A stretch of DNA of 38,591 nucleotides from an uncultured Hungatella sp. GTDB lineage: Bacteria > Bacillota > Clostridia > Lachnospirales > Lachnospiraceae. Position 1 is the first letter of the stretch. Each line of letters begins with the position of its first letter. The translations under genes were made by a program, and so were the position numbers. The notes below the pieces were generated by a model. That model ran no database searches, was not told where the DNA came from, and worked only from the letters and a program-made list of their open reading frames with translations. The stretch covers positions 1-38,591 of the forward strand of contig CAJTOT010000009.1 in NCBI GenBank assembly GCA_910577935.1, written 5' to 3'. Below, piece by piece: positions 24,779 through 33,717 of the stretch.

Positions 24779-26197
24779 ATGATAAAAGCTAACCAGAAAA
24801 AGCTGAATACTCTCCATGTGGTGCTGGACGCGCTGGTGGTCATCTTGTCCTATGCCTGCGGCTGGCTGGTGCTGTATTTGAGCAACCGGATGTACAACCC
24901 TGAGATCAGGCTTCTGTCGCCCCAGTTTTATTTTTCTGTCCTCATTGTCCTTGTTCCGCTGTACCTGGTGCTGTATACATTTTTCCATATGTATACGCCT
25001 AAGAGAGTGCAGCAGCGCAGATACGAGTTTATCAATATCTGCAAGGCCAATCTGGCAGGTCTTTTTATTATCTCCATGCTGCTTTTGCTGCTGAAGAAGA
25101 ACCCTTTTTTCAGGCAGTATTCCACCAGGATGGTGTTTTACTTTTTCGGCATCAACCTTGTGCTGGAGACTATCGAGCGCAATCTGATCCGGCAGATTCT
25201 GCGGTCCATGCGGGGAAGAGGCTACAACCAGAAGCATATTCTTCTCATCGGATACAGCAGGACCGCGGAGGGGTTCATCGACCGGGTAAGGTCAAACCCT
25301 GAGTGGGGATATAAGGTCTATGGAATTCTTGACGACTTTGCTTTTGTGGGAAGGGAGTACAAGGGGGTGAAGGTGGTGGGAACCATCACCCAGCTGGATT
25401 CGATTCTGGCGCTGAACACCCTCGACGAGATCGCCATCACCCTGGGAATCGGGGAGTACGCCAAGCTGGAATGCATTGTGGCTTCCTGTGAAAAGTCCGG
25501 AGTGCACACCAAGTTTATACCGGATTACAACAATGTGATTCCCACAAGGCCTTACATGGAGGATCTTATGGGCCTTCCGGTGATCAACATCCGGCATGTG
25601 CCTCTCAACGAGACAGCCAACAAGGTGATGAAGAGGGCGGTGGATATCGCAGGTTCCGTCGTGGGCATCATCCTGTTCTCTCCGATTATGCTTTTGGCGG
25701 CCCTGCTTATCAAGCTCACCTCTCCGGGGCCCCTGATCTACTGCCAGGAGCGGGTGGGACTTCACAACCGAACTTTTAAGATGTACAAGTTCCGGTCCAT
25801 GGAAGTGCAGCCGCCGTCTGCGGAGAAGAGCCGGTGGACGACGCCGGGGGATTCCAGGGTGACGCCTGTGGGGCGTGTGATCCGCAAGACCAGCATCGAC
25901 GAGATGCCCCAGTTTTTTAACGTGCTTATGGGAGATATGAGTCTGGTGGGCCCCAGGCCGGAGAGGCCGTTTTTTGTGGAGAAGTTCAAGGAAGAGATTC
26001 CCAGGTATATGATCAAGCATCAGGTCCGTCCGGGGATGACCGGGTGGGCCCAGGTCAACGGATACCGGGGAGATACTTCTATAGCGAAGAGAATCGAGCA
26101 TGATCTGTATTATATTGAAAACTGGACCATGGGCCTGGATTTCAGAATCCTGTTTCTTACATTTTTCAGAGGATTTATCAATAAGAATGCCTACTGA
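24779..26197 (+). CDS. Second polyprenyl-phosphate sugar-1-phosphate transferase
   Basis: The protein has 472 residues and the same overall plan as the one at 8679. N-terminal membrane helices span about residues 12-120. A cytoplasmic Rossmann-like part opens HILLIGYSRTAEGFIDRV. The C-terminal catalytic domain contains KRAVDIAGSVVGIILF, SPGPLIYCQERVG, FKMYKFRSMEVQ, KTSIDEMPQFFNVLMGDMSLVGPRPERP and VRPGMTGWAQVNGYRGDT. Details such as MTGWAQVNGYRG fit the undecaprenyl-phosphate glucose phosphotransferase subgroup. It shares an operon with the LCP gene (32-nt gap). Confidence 0.92.
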   Translation: MIKANQKKLNTLHVVLDALVVILSYACGWLVLYLSNRMYNPEIRLLSPQFYFSVLIVLVPLYLVLYTFFHMYTPKRVQQRRYEFINICKANLAGLFIISMLLLLLKKNPFFRQYSTRMVFYFFGINLVLETIERNLIRQILRSMRGRGYNQKHILLIGYSRTAEGFIDRVRSNPEWGYKVYGILDDFAFVGREYKGVKVVGTITQLDSILALNTLDEIAITLGIGEYAKLECIVASCEKSGVHTKFIPDYNNVIPTRPYMEDLMGLPVINIRHVPLNETANKVMKRAVDIAGSVVGIILFSPIMLLAALLIKLTSPGPLIYCQERVGLHNRTFKMYKFRSMEVQPPSAEKSRWTTPGDSRVTPVGRVIRKTSIDEMPQFFNVLMGDMSLVGPRPERPFFVEKFKEEIPRYMIKHQVRPGMTGWAQVNGYRGDTSIAKRIEHDLYYIENWTMGLDFRILFLTFFRGFINKNAY

Positions 26198-26229
26198 CAG
26201 GGGGGCACGGTGAAAACGAGGTTGCGTCT

Positions 26230-28767
26230 ATGAATTATGAGCATAATGATGAGTTTGAGCAGAGGAGAAGGCCTGTGAGAAGAGAGGGAGCCAGGTCTCC
26301 CGAAGATTCCAGACGACCGGAGGGCCGGGGAGCCGGGGGGGGCGCTGTTCCCGGCGGAGCGGACCGCCAGCCGGGGCGGAGGCCTGGAACCGGGCGGATA
26401 CCGGAAGAGGCCAGAGGAGCGGGCCGCCAGCCGGGAAGAGCATCCGAAACCGGGCGGATACCGGGTGAGGCCGGAGGAGCAGGCCGTCAGCCGGGAAGAA
26501 TGGCGGGAACAGGCCGAATACCGGCGGGAGCCGGAGGGGCAGGCCGTCAGCCGGGCCGAATGCCGGAGGAAGCCGGAGGCGGGCGGATACCTGGTGAGAC
26601 AGGAGGGGCAGGCCGCCAGCCGGGGAGAATACCGGGGGCGGGCCGTGTGCCTGGAGAGACGGCGAGAGGATTTGGGGAACGTCAGACGGAAGGCCGCCTG
26701 AACGCCGGGACGGGAAGACTGCCAAGGGGCGGCGGACAGAAAGAAGAGCTGTCACTAACCAGGCAGGGAAGAATGCCGGGAGCCGGTATGCAGGGGGCTC
26801 AGGGGAGAAGCGCGCCGGGCGGAGGCATGGCCATGAGAGAGGCAGCCGCGGCGAGAGAGGCAGATCCGAGAGACAGTTTCGGAGGCGCTGAGAGGAACAG
26901 GAGGACGGCGGGGGCGAAAGGCATTGGAGAGAACCCAAGAGAAGCCCTGGCCCAGTCCAAGATCCAGAAAGCGAAAAAGAAGAAGCGGACAAGGCGGATT
27001 ATCGCCATGATCGTGGCCGAATGTCTGATGCTGACCGTGATTTTTTCATATGCGTATTTTGCCCGCCGCCTCAACATGATACAGCGGGAAGATTTTAATA
27101 AAGAAGACGTGAAGAACAGCGAGCTCTCCGTGGATGACCTGACCAAGATGAAAGGCTACTGGATGATCGCCGTATTCGGCGTGGACAGCAGGAGCACCAG
27201 CGTGGGAGCGGGAAACCAGGCGGATGTCAATATGATCTGCTGCATCAACCAGGACACAGGAGAGATCAAGCTGGTGTCGGTGTACAGAGACACCTACTTG
27301 AATGTCAATGACAGCAATTCTTACAGAAAGATCAACGCGGCCTACACGAACGGAGGCCCGGAGCAGGCCCTGAAGGCCCTGAACAAGAACCTGGATCTGA
27401 ATATCACGGATTATGTCACCTTCAGCTGGAAGGCGGTGGCGGAGGGAATTAATATCTTAGGCGGCGTGGACGTGGAGATCACCCGGTCCGAATTCAAGTA
27501 TATCAACGCGTTTATCACGGAGACGGTGAAGGCCACCAACATCGGTTCCCACCAGCTTTCGTCTCCGGGACTCCATCATCTGGACGGGGTGCAGGCCGTG
27601 GCTTACGGGCGTCTGAGGCTTATGGATACGGACTACGCCCGGACGGAGAGGCAGAGGAAGATTATCGAGCTTGCCTTTGCCAAGGCAAAGCAGGCGGACT
27701 ACGCCACCCTCAACAATATTCTGGTGACTACGCTGCCAAGCATAAGCACCAACCTGGATTTCGCGGATCTCACCGGCCTGGCTCTGAGTATCGGCAAGTA
27801 TCACATCGGCGAGACGGCAGGCTTTCCCTTTGCCAAGGGCAACGCCAATATGCCGGGAAAAGGCGACTGCGTCATTCCGCAGACGCTGGAGTCCAATGTG
27901 AGCCAGCTCCACACGTTCCTGTTCGGGGATGAGGTTTACAGCCCCACAGAGCAGGTGAGACAGATCAGCAGCAAGATCGCTGCCGACAGCGGCATGCACC
28001 GGGAAGGGAAGCCGTCCACAGGCAGCGCCCTGGCTACGGACAGTTATGTTCCCGCGGAGACCACGGTTCAGAGAACGACTGAGGTCCAGACAACCGAGGA
28101 GACCAGCAGCGCCGAGGAGACGGAGGAAAGCCAGGAGCCCGTGACAGACGAGAATGGAAACATGATTCTGTATCCGAACGAGACGGACGAGGAGGGGAAC
28201 CTGATAGACGCTCCCATCGACGACTGGCCGGAGGAGGACCCGCTGTATCCGGGAGGCCAGAATAATAGTCAGTCAGGAACCGGGACTCAGGGACCGGGGA
28301 ATTCTTCAAGGCCGGGAGGGACGGGACAGAATCCCGGAGGTTCTCCGGAGCCGTCGGAGAGTTCCGGAAGCCACGGCGCAGGAACCAATCCCGGAACCAC
28401 TCAGCCGGGAACCACCCGGCCTGGAACTACCCAGCCCGGCGCCACTCAGCCGTCAACGGGAAACGGGATGACTCCGGGAGGGAATGAAGGCCCGGGCGGC
28501 GGAACAGGAAACGAAGGCCCGGGAGCGGGAGGAAACTCGGGGACGGGAACCACTCCGGCGGGAAATCTTTCTCCTTCCGGCTCTTCGGCGGCAGGAGAGA
28601 CAGAGGAATCCGGCGGTCCGGGCTCTGCCTTGCAGCCGTCCGGCGGCCAGGTCTCGAACCCGCATCCGTCGTCGGGCAGCCAGCCGTCGGTCCCGCAGCC
28701 CTCAGAAGGACAGACTTCGGAGGAGGGAGGCGGTCCGGGCGTCGGGCCGCAGGGACCTGGATTGTAG
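26230..28767 (+). CDS. LytR-CpsA-Psr family glycan ligase with long disordered arms
   Basis: This 845-residue protein has a normal-size catalytic core in unusual surroundings. Residues 1 to about 245 are an Arg/Gly/Pro-rich, highly basic cytoplasmic arm with ~20-residue repeats. A KKKKRTRR stop and one TM helix (about 256-278) follow. The LCP domain (about 310-560) contains IAVFGVDSRS, LVSVYRDTYLNV, INAAYTNGG, VDVEITRSEF and YGRLRLMDTDYARTERQRKII. The last ~245 residues are an extracellular Ser/Thr/Pro/Gly-rich tail with PGTTQ-type repeats. LCP enzymes move lipid-linked polymers onto peptidoglycan, matching its place after the glycosyltransferases. GAGG lies 8 nt before the ATG. Confidence 0.92.
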   Translation: MNYEHNDEFEQRRRPVRREGARSPEDSRRPEGRGAGGGAVPGGADRQPGRRPGTGRIPEEARGAGRQPGRASETGRIPGEAGGAGRQPGRMAGTGRIPAGAGGAGRQPGRMPEEAGGGRIPGETGGAGRQPGRIPGAGRVPGETARGFGERQTEGRLNAGTGRLPRGGGQKEELSLTRQGRMPGAGMQGAQGRSAPGGGMAMREAAAAREADPRDSFGGAERNRRTAGAKGIGENPREALAQSKIQKAKKKKRTRRIIAMIVAECLMLTVIFSYAYFARRLNMIQREDFNKEDVKNSELSVDDLTKMKGYWMIAVFGVDSRSTSVGAGNQADVNMICCINQDTGEIKLVSVYRDTYLNVNDSNSYRKINAAYTNGGPEQALKALNKNLDLNITDYVTFSWKAVAEGINILGGVDVEITRSEFKYINAFITETVKATNIGSHQLSSPGLHHLDGVQAVAYGRLRLMDTDYARTERQRKIIELAFAKAKQADYATLNNILVTTLPSISTNLDFADLTGLALSIGKYHIGETAGFPFAKGNANMPGKGDCVIPQTLESNVSQLHTFLFGDEVYSPTEQVRQISSKIAADSGMHREGKPSTGSALATDSYVPAETTVQRTTEVQTTEETSSAEETEESQEPVTDENGNMILYPNETDEEGNLIDAPIDDWPEEDPLYPGGQNNSQSGTGTQGPGNSSRPGGTGQNPGGSPEPSESSGSHGAGTNPGTTQPGTTRPGTTQPGATQPSTGNGMTPGGNEGPGGGTGNEGPGAGGNSGTGTTPAGNLSPSGSSAAGETEESGGPGSALQPSGGQVSNPHPSSGSQPSVPQPSEGQTSEEGGGPGVGPQGPGL
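26362..26661 (+). repeat. RQPGR...GRIP tandem repeat in the LCP protein
   Basis: Five imperfect in-frame units of about 60 bp encode GRQPGRxxxTGRIPxEAGGA-like blocks. They are degenerate in both length and sequence, so older than the 36-bp repeats elsewhere in the window. Confidence 0.85.
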
Positions 28768-28777
28768 ATTGGGGCAG

Positions 28778-28822
28778 GAAAGCCGCTCTGTGTGAGGAAG
28801 ACACGGGGCGGCTTTCTTCGTC
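28778..28822 (+). terminator. Terminator after the LCP gene
   Basis: GAAAGCCGC (28778-28786) pairs with GCGGCTTTC (28808-28816), with further pairing inside (TGTGT/ACACG). The following tail is only moderately T-rich. Confidence 0.6.
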
Positions 28823-28866
28823 TGTAAAGCGTCTGCCCAGCCGTTTCATAATTTTATTATAGTTCT

Positions 28867-28898
28867 GTCACATTTTGGTCACAATCCGCTGATATAGT
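28867..28898 (+). promoter_or_regulatory. Candidate htrA promoter with 11-bp direct repeat
   Basis: GTCACA occurs at 28867-28872 and 28878-28883, an 11-bp period. A -10-like TATAGT follows at 28893-28898 and no good -35 is seen. Direct repeats at one helical turn upstream of a weak promoter are the usual binding pattern of OmpR/PhoB-type response regulators, so stress or cell-envelope control is plausible. Confidence 0.35.
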
Positions 28899-28950
28899 AT
28901 GGTCATAAACAAAAATAAATCACAGATTTGAAAAGAAAGGGGATAATCAT

Positions 28951-30792
28951 ATGTACGAAGAGAACAGAAACCAAGGGTTTGACGGCAATGGGAATCCTGA
29001 TAACCATAGATCAGAGGAACATGTACCGAATTTTGTTATGAAGGACATCGCAGACCCCTCAAGACCGGAAGGCCTGGGGCATAGTCAGCCGGTCCCGGAG
29101 ACAGATAATCAGGACAGTCAGGCGCAGGGGCGATTTGCTCAGAGCCAGGGTCATCCGCAGCCGGAGTCCTTCGGCCAGAATCAAAGCCAGCCGCAGCCGG
29201 GGACTTACGGCCAGAATCAAAGCCAGCCGCAGCCGGGGGCTTACGGCCAGAACCAGAGCGGGCCGCAGCCGGGGACTTACGGCCAGAACCAGGGACAGCC
29301 GCAGTCAGGGGGTTACAGCCAGGATGGTCAGGCTTCGGGGGTGAACGGCAACAGCCGGAATCCATACTGGCAGCAGGAGAACGGCAGGCAGGGAACTGCG
29401 GGAGCAAACGGCGGGTATTACGGCCAGACAGGAGCCGCCGCCAGCCAGGGCGGCAATCAGGACAGCAGCCGGACCGGCGGCCAGCCGTGGCAGATGTCCG
29501 GGAATACTGCTGGCAGGGGCAAAAAGAAAAGAGGCCTGGTGTCCAAAGCGGCGGGGCTCACGGCTGCGGCCCTTCTGTTCGGCGTAGTATCCGGAGGAAC
29601 CATGGTGGGAGTCAATATGCTGGCGGATTCCATGAAGGAGGAGACATACCCCCAGGTGAGCCAGGCGACGGTGCCGGAGGAGTCCAACGCTTCGGTTCCG
29701 AACACACCTGCGAACAGCGGCGCAGGCGCCCAGGCGGGCAACGCCCTGGCTATGGATGTGTCTTCCATAGTAGAAAACTCCATGCCATCCATCGTGGCTA
29801 TCAACAACACCATGCTCTACGAGAGCAATTCCTGGTTCGGAGGCAGACAGACCTATGAGGTGCCCAGCAGCGGCTCCGGCATCATCGTGGGACAGAACGA
29901 TGAGGAACTGCTGGTTGTGACCAACAACCATGTGGTGGAGAATGCCAACACGCTTTCGGTGGTATTTATAGATTCTGAATCGGTGGAGGCAGCGGTGAAG
30001 GGCACGGATGCGGAGACGGACCTGGCGGTTATCGCGGTTCCTCTGAAAGATATTCCGGCAGACACCCTGGGACAGATATCGGTTGCCAAACTGGGCAATT
30101 CAGACGAGCTGAAGGCCGGACAGAGCGTCATCGCCATCGGCAATGCCCTGGGATACGGCCAGTCAGTGACAGTGGGCTGGGTGAGCGCCCTGGACCGTGA
30201 AGTGACCACGGAGGGAGGAACCACGAGGAACCTTCTCCAGACAGACGCGGCCATCAATCCGGGCAACAGCGGCGGAGCCCTTCTGAACACGAAGGGGGAG
30301 GTTATCGGAATCAACGTGGCCAAGTATTCTTCCACAGAGGTGGAGGGAATCGGCTATGCCATCCCCATCTCCAAGGCGGAGGACATTATCAATTCCCTGA
30401 TGACCAAGAGAACCAGAAGCAACGCGGTGGAGGAAGGAAAAGAAGGCTACCTGGGAATTCAGGGCTTTACCGTGGAAGACAGCATGGTGAGACAGCTGGG
30501 AATGCCTTCCGGCGTGTTCGTGTCAGGAATCATCGAGGGCGGAGCCGCCTCCAAGACGGATCTGAGGGAAAAGGACATCATCACCAAGTTTGACGATCAG
30601 ACAGTCCGCACCATGGCAGCCCTTCAGGACATGCTGAAATATTATAAAGAGGGAGAGACCGTGACCATGACGGTTCAGTCCTTGGAGAACGGCGAATATG
30701 TGGAGAGAGTCATTGAGATTACCCTGGAAGGCAGGGCTACTCTGGGGGAGGATACCCGGACATCTCAGGAAAGTTCCCAGAGAAATAGATAA
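28951..30792 (+). CDS. htrA: Membrane-anchored HtrA/DegP-type serine protease
   Basis: The 613-residue protein starts with a ~190-residue cytoplasmic Gln/Gly/Pro/Ser-rich arm. One TM helix follows (about 197-220, after KKKRG). A spacer leads to a trypsin-like domain with the triad His327 (VTNNHVVEN), Asp357 (AETDLAV) and Ser440 (NPGNSGGAL). A PDZ domain occupies about residues 495-595 (YLGIQGFTV...GVFVSGIIEGGAASKTDL...DIITKFDD). It degrades or refolds misfolded exported proteins. Firmicutes HtrA/YkdA proteins share the one-TM plan, but the long repetitive arm is unusual. The ATG has AAAGGGG upstream. Confidence 0.93.
   Translation: MYEENRNQGFDGNGNPDNHRSEEHVPNFVMKDIADPSRPEGLGHSQPVPETDNQDSQAQGRFAQSQGHPQPESFGQNQSQPQPGTYGQNQSQPQPGAYGQNQSGPQPGTYGQNQGQPQSGGYSQDGQASGVNGNSRNPYWQQENGRQGTAGANGGYYGQTGAAASQGGNQDSSRTGGQPWQMSGNTAGRGKKKRGLVSKAAGLTAAALLFGVVSGGTMVGVNMLADSMKEETYPQVSQATVPEESNASVPNTPANSGAGAQAGNALAMDVSSIVENSMPSIVAINNTMLYESNSWFGGRQTYEVPSSGSGIIVGQNDEELLVVTNNHVVENANTLSVVFIDSESVEAAVKGTDAETDLAVIAVPLKDIPADTLGQISVAKLGNSDELKAGQSVIAIGNALGYGQSVTVGWVSALDREVTTEGGTTRNLLQTDAAINPGNSGGALLNTKGEVIGINVAKYSSTEVEGIGYAIPISKAEDIINSLMTKRTRSNAVEEGKEGYLGIQGFTVEDSMVRQLGMPSGVFVSGIIEGGAASKTDLREKDIITKFDDQTVRTMAALQDMLKYYKEGETVTMTVQSLENGEYVERVIEITLEGRATLGEDTRTSQESSQRNR
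29173..29316 (+). repeat. 36-bp tandem repeat in the HtrA cytoplasmic arm
   Basis: Four in-frame 36-bp copies (29173, 29209, 29245, 29281) encode GQNQSQPQPGTY-like units with few differences. Confidence 0.92.
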
Positions 30793-30812
30793 AGTTCAAT
30801 AAAAATTTTCTG

Positions 30813-30859
30813 AATTTCAGGTCCCGGTTCTTGTACCGGGGCCTGAAATTTATTATAAT
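30813..30859 (+). terminator. htrA terminator overlapping the clpX promoter
   Basis: A 15-bp stem with one G-U pair (30813-30827 with 30836-30850) has an 8-nt loop and an AT-rich tail. TTGTAC (30831-30836, in loop and stem) lies 17 bp from a perfect TATAAT (30854-30859), giving a probable promoter for the ClpX gene embedded in the terminator. Confidence 0.65.
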
Positions 30860-30930
30860 CAGTAGGTACAGCTCCTCTGGACCGCAGAGGGGAAAACCAT
30901 CACAAGAGACATTTAGAAGGAGAACCTGTT

Positions 30931-32316
30931 TTGGAAGAAAAAGATTCGAATCAGAACCAGCATACGGAAGATGAGTACGAGAAGATATGCTACATCTGCC
31001 GCCGCCCGGAGAGCAAGGCCGGCCCTATGGTGCAGATGCCGGGCAATATGTGCCTCTGCCATGACTGTATGCAGAAGTCATTTGACGCTGTCACAAAGGG
31101 CGGGCTGGATTTTTCCCAGATTTCCAATATGCCGTTTATGAACTTAAATCTGTCTGACCTGGCGAACATGAAGATACCGGACACGGCCATACCGGAAAAA
31201 AAGAGGATTAAGAAGAAAGGGAAAGAGGAGACGGAGCCGGCATTTGACATCAAGGACATCCCGGCGCCCCATAAGATCAAGAGCAGCCTGGACGAGTATG
31301 TCATAGGTCAGGAGAAGGCAAAGAAGGCCATCTCCGTGGCCGTGTACAACCACTATAAGCGGGTGTTCTCCAAGAGCCATCCGGAGGCCGGCAAGGAAGA
31401 TGTCCAGATCGAGAAGTCCAATCTTTTGATGATCGGCCCCACGGGGAGCGGCAAAACCTACCTGGTAAAGACTCTCGCCCGTCTTCTGGATGTGCCTCTG
31501 GCCATCGCGGACGCCACGGCTCTGACAGAGGCTGGGTATATCGGGGACGATATCGAGAGCGTGATCTCCAAGCTTCTGGCGGAGGCGGACAACGATGTGG
31601 CAAAGGCAGAGCGGGGGATCGTATTTATCGACGAGATCGACAAGATCGCGAAGAAAAACAATTCCAACGCCAGAGATGTCAGCGGCGAGTCGGTGCAGCA
31701 GGAGCTTTTGAAACTTCTGGAGGGAAGCATGGTGGAGGTTCCTGTGGGTTCCAACCAGAAGAATGCCCTGACGCCTATGGCCACGGTGAACACGGACAAT
31801 ATTCTCTTTATCTGCGGCGGCGCCTTTCCCGACCTGGAGAATATCATAAAAGAGCGCCTGAACAAGACATCGTCCATAGGTTTTAAGGCCCAGCTTAAGG
31901 ACCGCTATGACGACGACCCCAATATTCTCAGCCACGTCATCAACAAGGACCTGCGGGCTTTCGGCATGATTCCGGAGTTTTTGGGAAGGCTGCCTGTGGC
32001 GGTCACCTTCCAGAAGCTTACCAGATCCATGCTGGTGGACATTCTCAGACAGCCTAAAAACGCCATCGTCAAGCAGTACATAAAGCTGCTGGCCATGGAC
32101 GAGGTGAAGCTGGTGTTTGAGGAGGAGGCTTTGGAGTGGATCGCGGACCAGGCCATGGAGCGGGACACGGGAGCCAGGGCTCTGCGGGCCGTCATGGAAG
32201 AGTTTATGCTGGACATCATGTTTGAGGTCCCCAAGGACCCGGGGATAGGAACCGTGGTTATCACCAGGGAGTATCTGGAAAAAAGCGGCGGCCCCCGGAT
32301 TGAGATGCGGGGGTGA
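30931..32316 (+). CDS. clpX: ClpX-type AAA+ unfoldase
   Basis: The 461-residue protein has the ClpX zinc finger (CYIC at 20-23, CLCHDC with C43 and C46). Its AAA+ module has Walker A GPTGSGKT (169-176), the pore loop TEAGYIGDD, Walker B VFIDEID (231-237) and MIPEFLGRLPV. SSIGFKAQ (IGF at 316-318) fits the IGF loop that docks on ClpP. The start is TTG at 30931 with AGAAGGAG 8 nt upstream. No clpP, tig or lon is nearby, so this may be a second ClpX acting with a distant ClpP. About 60 linker residues between zinc finger and AAA+ domain are lysine-rich. The ThrE genes follow with almost no gap. Confidence 0.9.
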   Translation: MEEKDSNQNQHTEDEYEKICYICRRPESKAGPMVQMPGNMCLCHDCMQKSFDAVTKGGLDFSQISNMPFMNLNLSDLANMKIPDTAIPEKKRIKKKGKEETEPAFDIKDIPAPHKIKSSLDEYVIGQEKAKKAISVAVYNHYKRVFSKSHPEAGKEDVQIEKSNLLMIGPTGSGKTYLVKTLARLLDVPLAIADATALTEAGYIGDDIESVISKLLAEADNDVAKAERGIVFIDEIDKIAKKNNSNARDVSGESVQQELLKLLEGSMVEVPVGSNQKNALTPMATVNTDNILFICGGAFPDLENIIKERLNKTSSIGFKAQLKDRYDDDPNILSHVINKDLRAFGMIPEFLGRLPVAVTFQKLTRSMLVDILRQPKNAIVKQYIKLLAMDEVKLVFEEEALEWIADQAMERDTGARALRAVMEEFMLDIMFEVPKDPGIGTVVITREYLEKSGGPRIEMRG

Positions 32317-32323
32317 CTGGCTT

Positions 32324-33169
32324 ATGAGCGCTGTGACAGAAAAAATACCCTCCCAGGGCTGTGAAAATGATGTCTGCGGGGATAATACCTGCGGAGATAA
32401 TATCCGCGGGGATTATGAGAGCAGCTGTTATCTGTCTGCGGTTATGGATATAGGCGAGCTTCTTCTCGCCCACGGGGCGGAGGTGAGCCGTGTGGAGGAT
32501 ACCATATCCCGCCTGTGCAGGGCCTGGGGATTTGTGCGTTCCGACGTGTTTACCATTACCTCCAGCATCGTAGCCAGCGCCATGCTCCCCGACGGAAGAA
32601 CGATCACCCAGACCAGGCGGATCAAGGAGCGGGATACGGATTTTAGAAGGGTGGAGCTGGTAAATGCCCTGTCGAGAAGGATATGTGAAAGTACTCTGGA
32701 TCTGGAGGAGGTCCGCGCTGAGATCAGAGATATACAGAATATGAAAAGGATTCCTGACAGGCTGAAGCTGGGGATGTACATGCTCATCTCTTTCTCCCTC
32801 TCCGTATTTTTCGGGGGAACCTGGTGGGACGGTCTGGCCGCCGCCGTTTCGGGGATGATTTTGTTTGAGACGCTGCGGGGAAGCGAACTTTTGAAATTAA
32901 ACGGAATCCTTCAGGCTATGGTCTGCAGCGCCGTGACGGCTATGGCGGTATCTCTGCTGGTGGGACTTGGTATCGGCGCCCACCTGGATAAGATTATGAT
33001 CGGCAACATCATGCTGGTGATTCCGGGAATCCAGCTGACCAACTCGCTGCGGGATATGATTAACGGGGATACCATCAGCGGACTCCTGAACATGAGCGAG
33101 GCGCTGCTGAAGGCCGTCTCGGTGGCCATGGGATTTGCCGTGATTTTTCTGGCAGGAGGTGGAGGATGA
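32324..33169 (+). CDS. Threonine/serine exporter family, large component (ThrE N-terminal domain)
   Basis: The product is 281 residues from the ATG at 32324 (GGGGGTG upstream; a TTG at 32300 inside clpX is less likely). Residues about 40-145 are the soluble ThrE/DUF1212 part (MDIGELLLAHGAEVSRVEDTI, FTITSSIVASAM). Four or five membrane helices follow. Known ThrE of Corynebacterium carries both halves in one chain; here the partner is the next gene. The first ~30 residues hold a short CGDN repeat (GDN/GDY) not typical of the family. It probably exports small amino acids or related compounds; the substrate is inferred from family only. Confidence 0.87.
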   Translation: MSAVTEKIPSQGCENDVCGDNTCGDNIRGDYESSCYLSAVMDIGELLLAHGAEVSRVEDTISRLCRAWGFVRSDVFTITSSIVASAMLPDGRTITQTRRIKERDTDFRRVELVNALSRRICESTLDLEEVRAEIRDIQNMKRIPDRLKLGMYMLISFSLSVFFGGTWWDGLAAAVSGMILFETLRGSELLKLNGILQAMVCSAVTAMAVSLLVGLGIGAHLDKIMIGNIMLVIPGIQLTNSLRDMINGDTISGLLNMSEALLKAVSVAMGFAVIFLAGGGG

Positions 33170-33624
33170 CCTTCTATGCAATCCAGACAGTTATGGGGAT
33201 TCTCGGTTCCATAGGCTTTGCCATACTGTTCGGCGTCTTTGACCGGAAGCTGCTGTGGATCTCCCTGGGAAGCGGGGCAGGGTGGGGAGTGTATCTGCTG
33301 TGCACTGCCAACGGGCACAGTATGTTTGTGGGACTTTTTGCTGCCAGCCTGTTTGTGGCGGTACTCAGCGAGATTCTGGCGAGAGTCCTGAAGACACCGG
33401 TTATACTGATGCTGGTGCCCATGCTGATTCCCGAGATTCCCGGCGGCGATCTGTACTATACTATGTCTTATCTGGTCCAGGGAAAATACATGGAATTCGG
33501 AAATTCCTCCAAGCAGGTCTTGATGGAGGCCGGGGCGATCGCCCTCGGCATTATACTTGCCTCTTATGGGGCCAGATTTATCAGAAATATCAGAACCTAT
33601 GTTTTGGGGCATGGGCCCTGGTAA
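33166..33624 (+). CDS. Threonine/serine exporter family, small component (ThrE C-terminal domain)
   Basis: The 152-residue protein has four to five hydrophobic helices and the conserved VPMLIPEIPGGDLYYTM segment of the ThrE_2/DUF3815 family. It starts in a 4-nt overlap with the previous gene, after GGAGGTGGAGG, so the two halves should be made in equal amounts and assemble as one transporter. Confidence 0.88.
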   Translation: MTFYAIQTVMGILGSIGFAILFGVFDRKLLWISLGSGAGWGVYLLCTANGHSMFVGLFAASLFVAVLSEILARVLKTPVILMLVPMLIPEIPGGDLYYTMSYLVQGKYMEFGNSSKQVLMEAGAIALGIILASYGARFIRNIRTYVLGHGPW

Positions 33625-33672
33625 TATAGGAAGCAAAGAAGGGGGCTGTCGGGAAACAGACAGTTCTGAACA

Positions 33673-33717
33673 GGGCGGGGAACGGCTTACATGAGCCGCA
33701 CCCCGCCCCGATTTTTT
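33673..33717 (+). terminator. Terminator after the ThrE genes
   Basis: GGGCGGGG and CGGCT (33673-33687) pair with AGCCG and CCCCGCCC (33694-33708), with small internal loops, followed by T6 (33712-33717). Confidence 0.9.
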
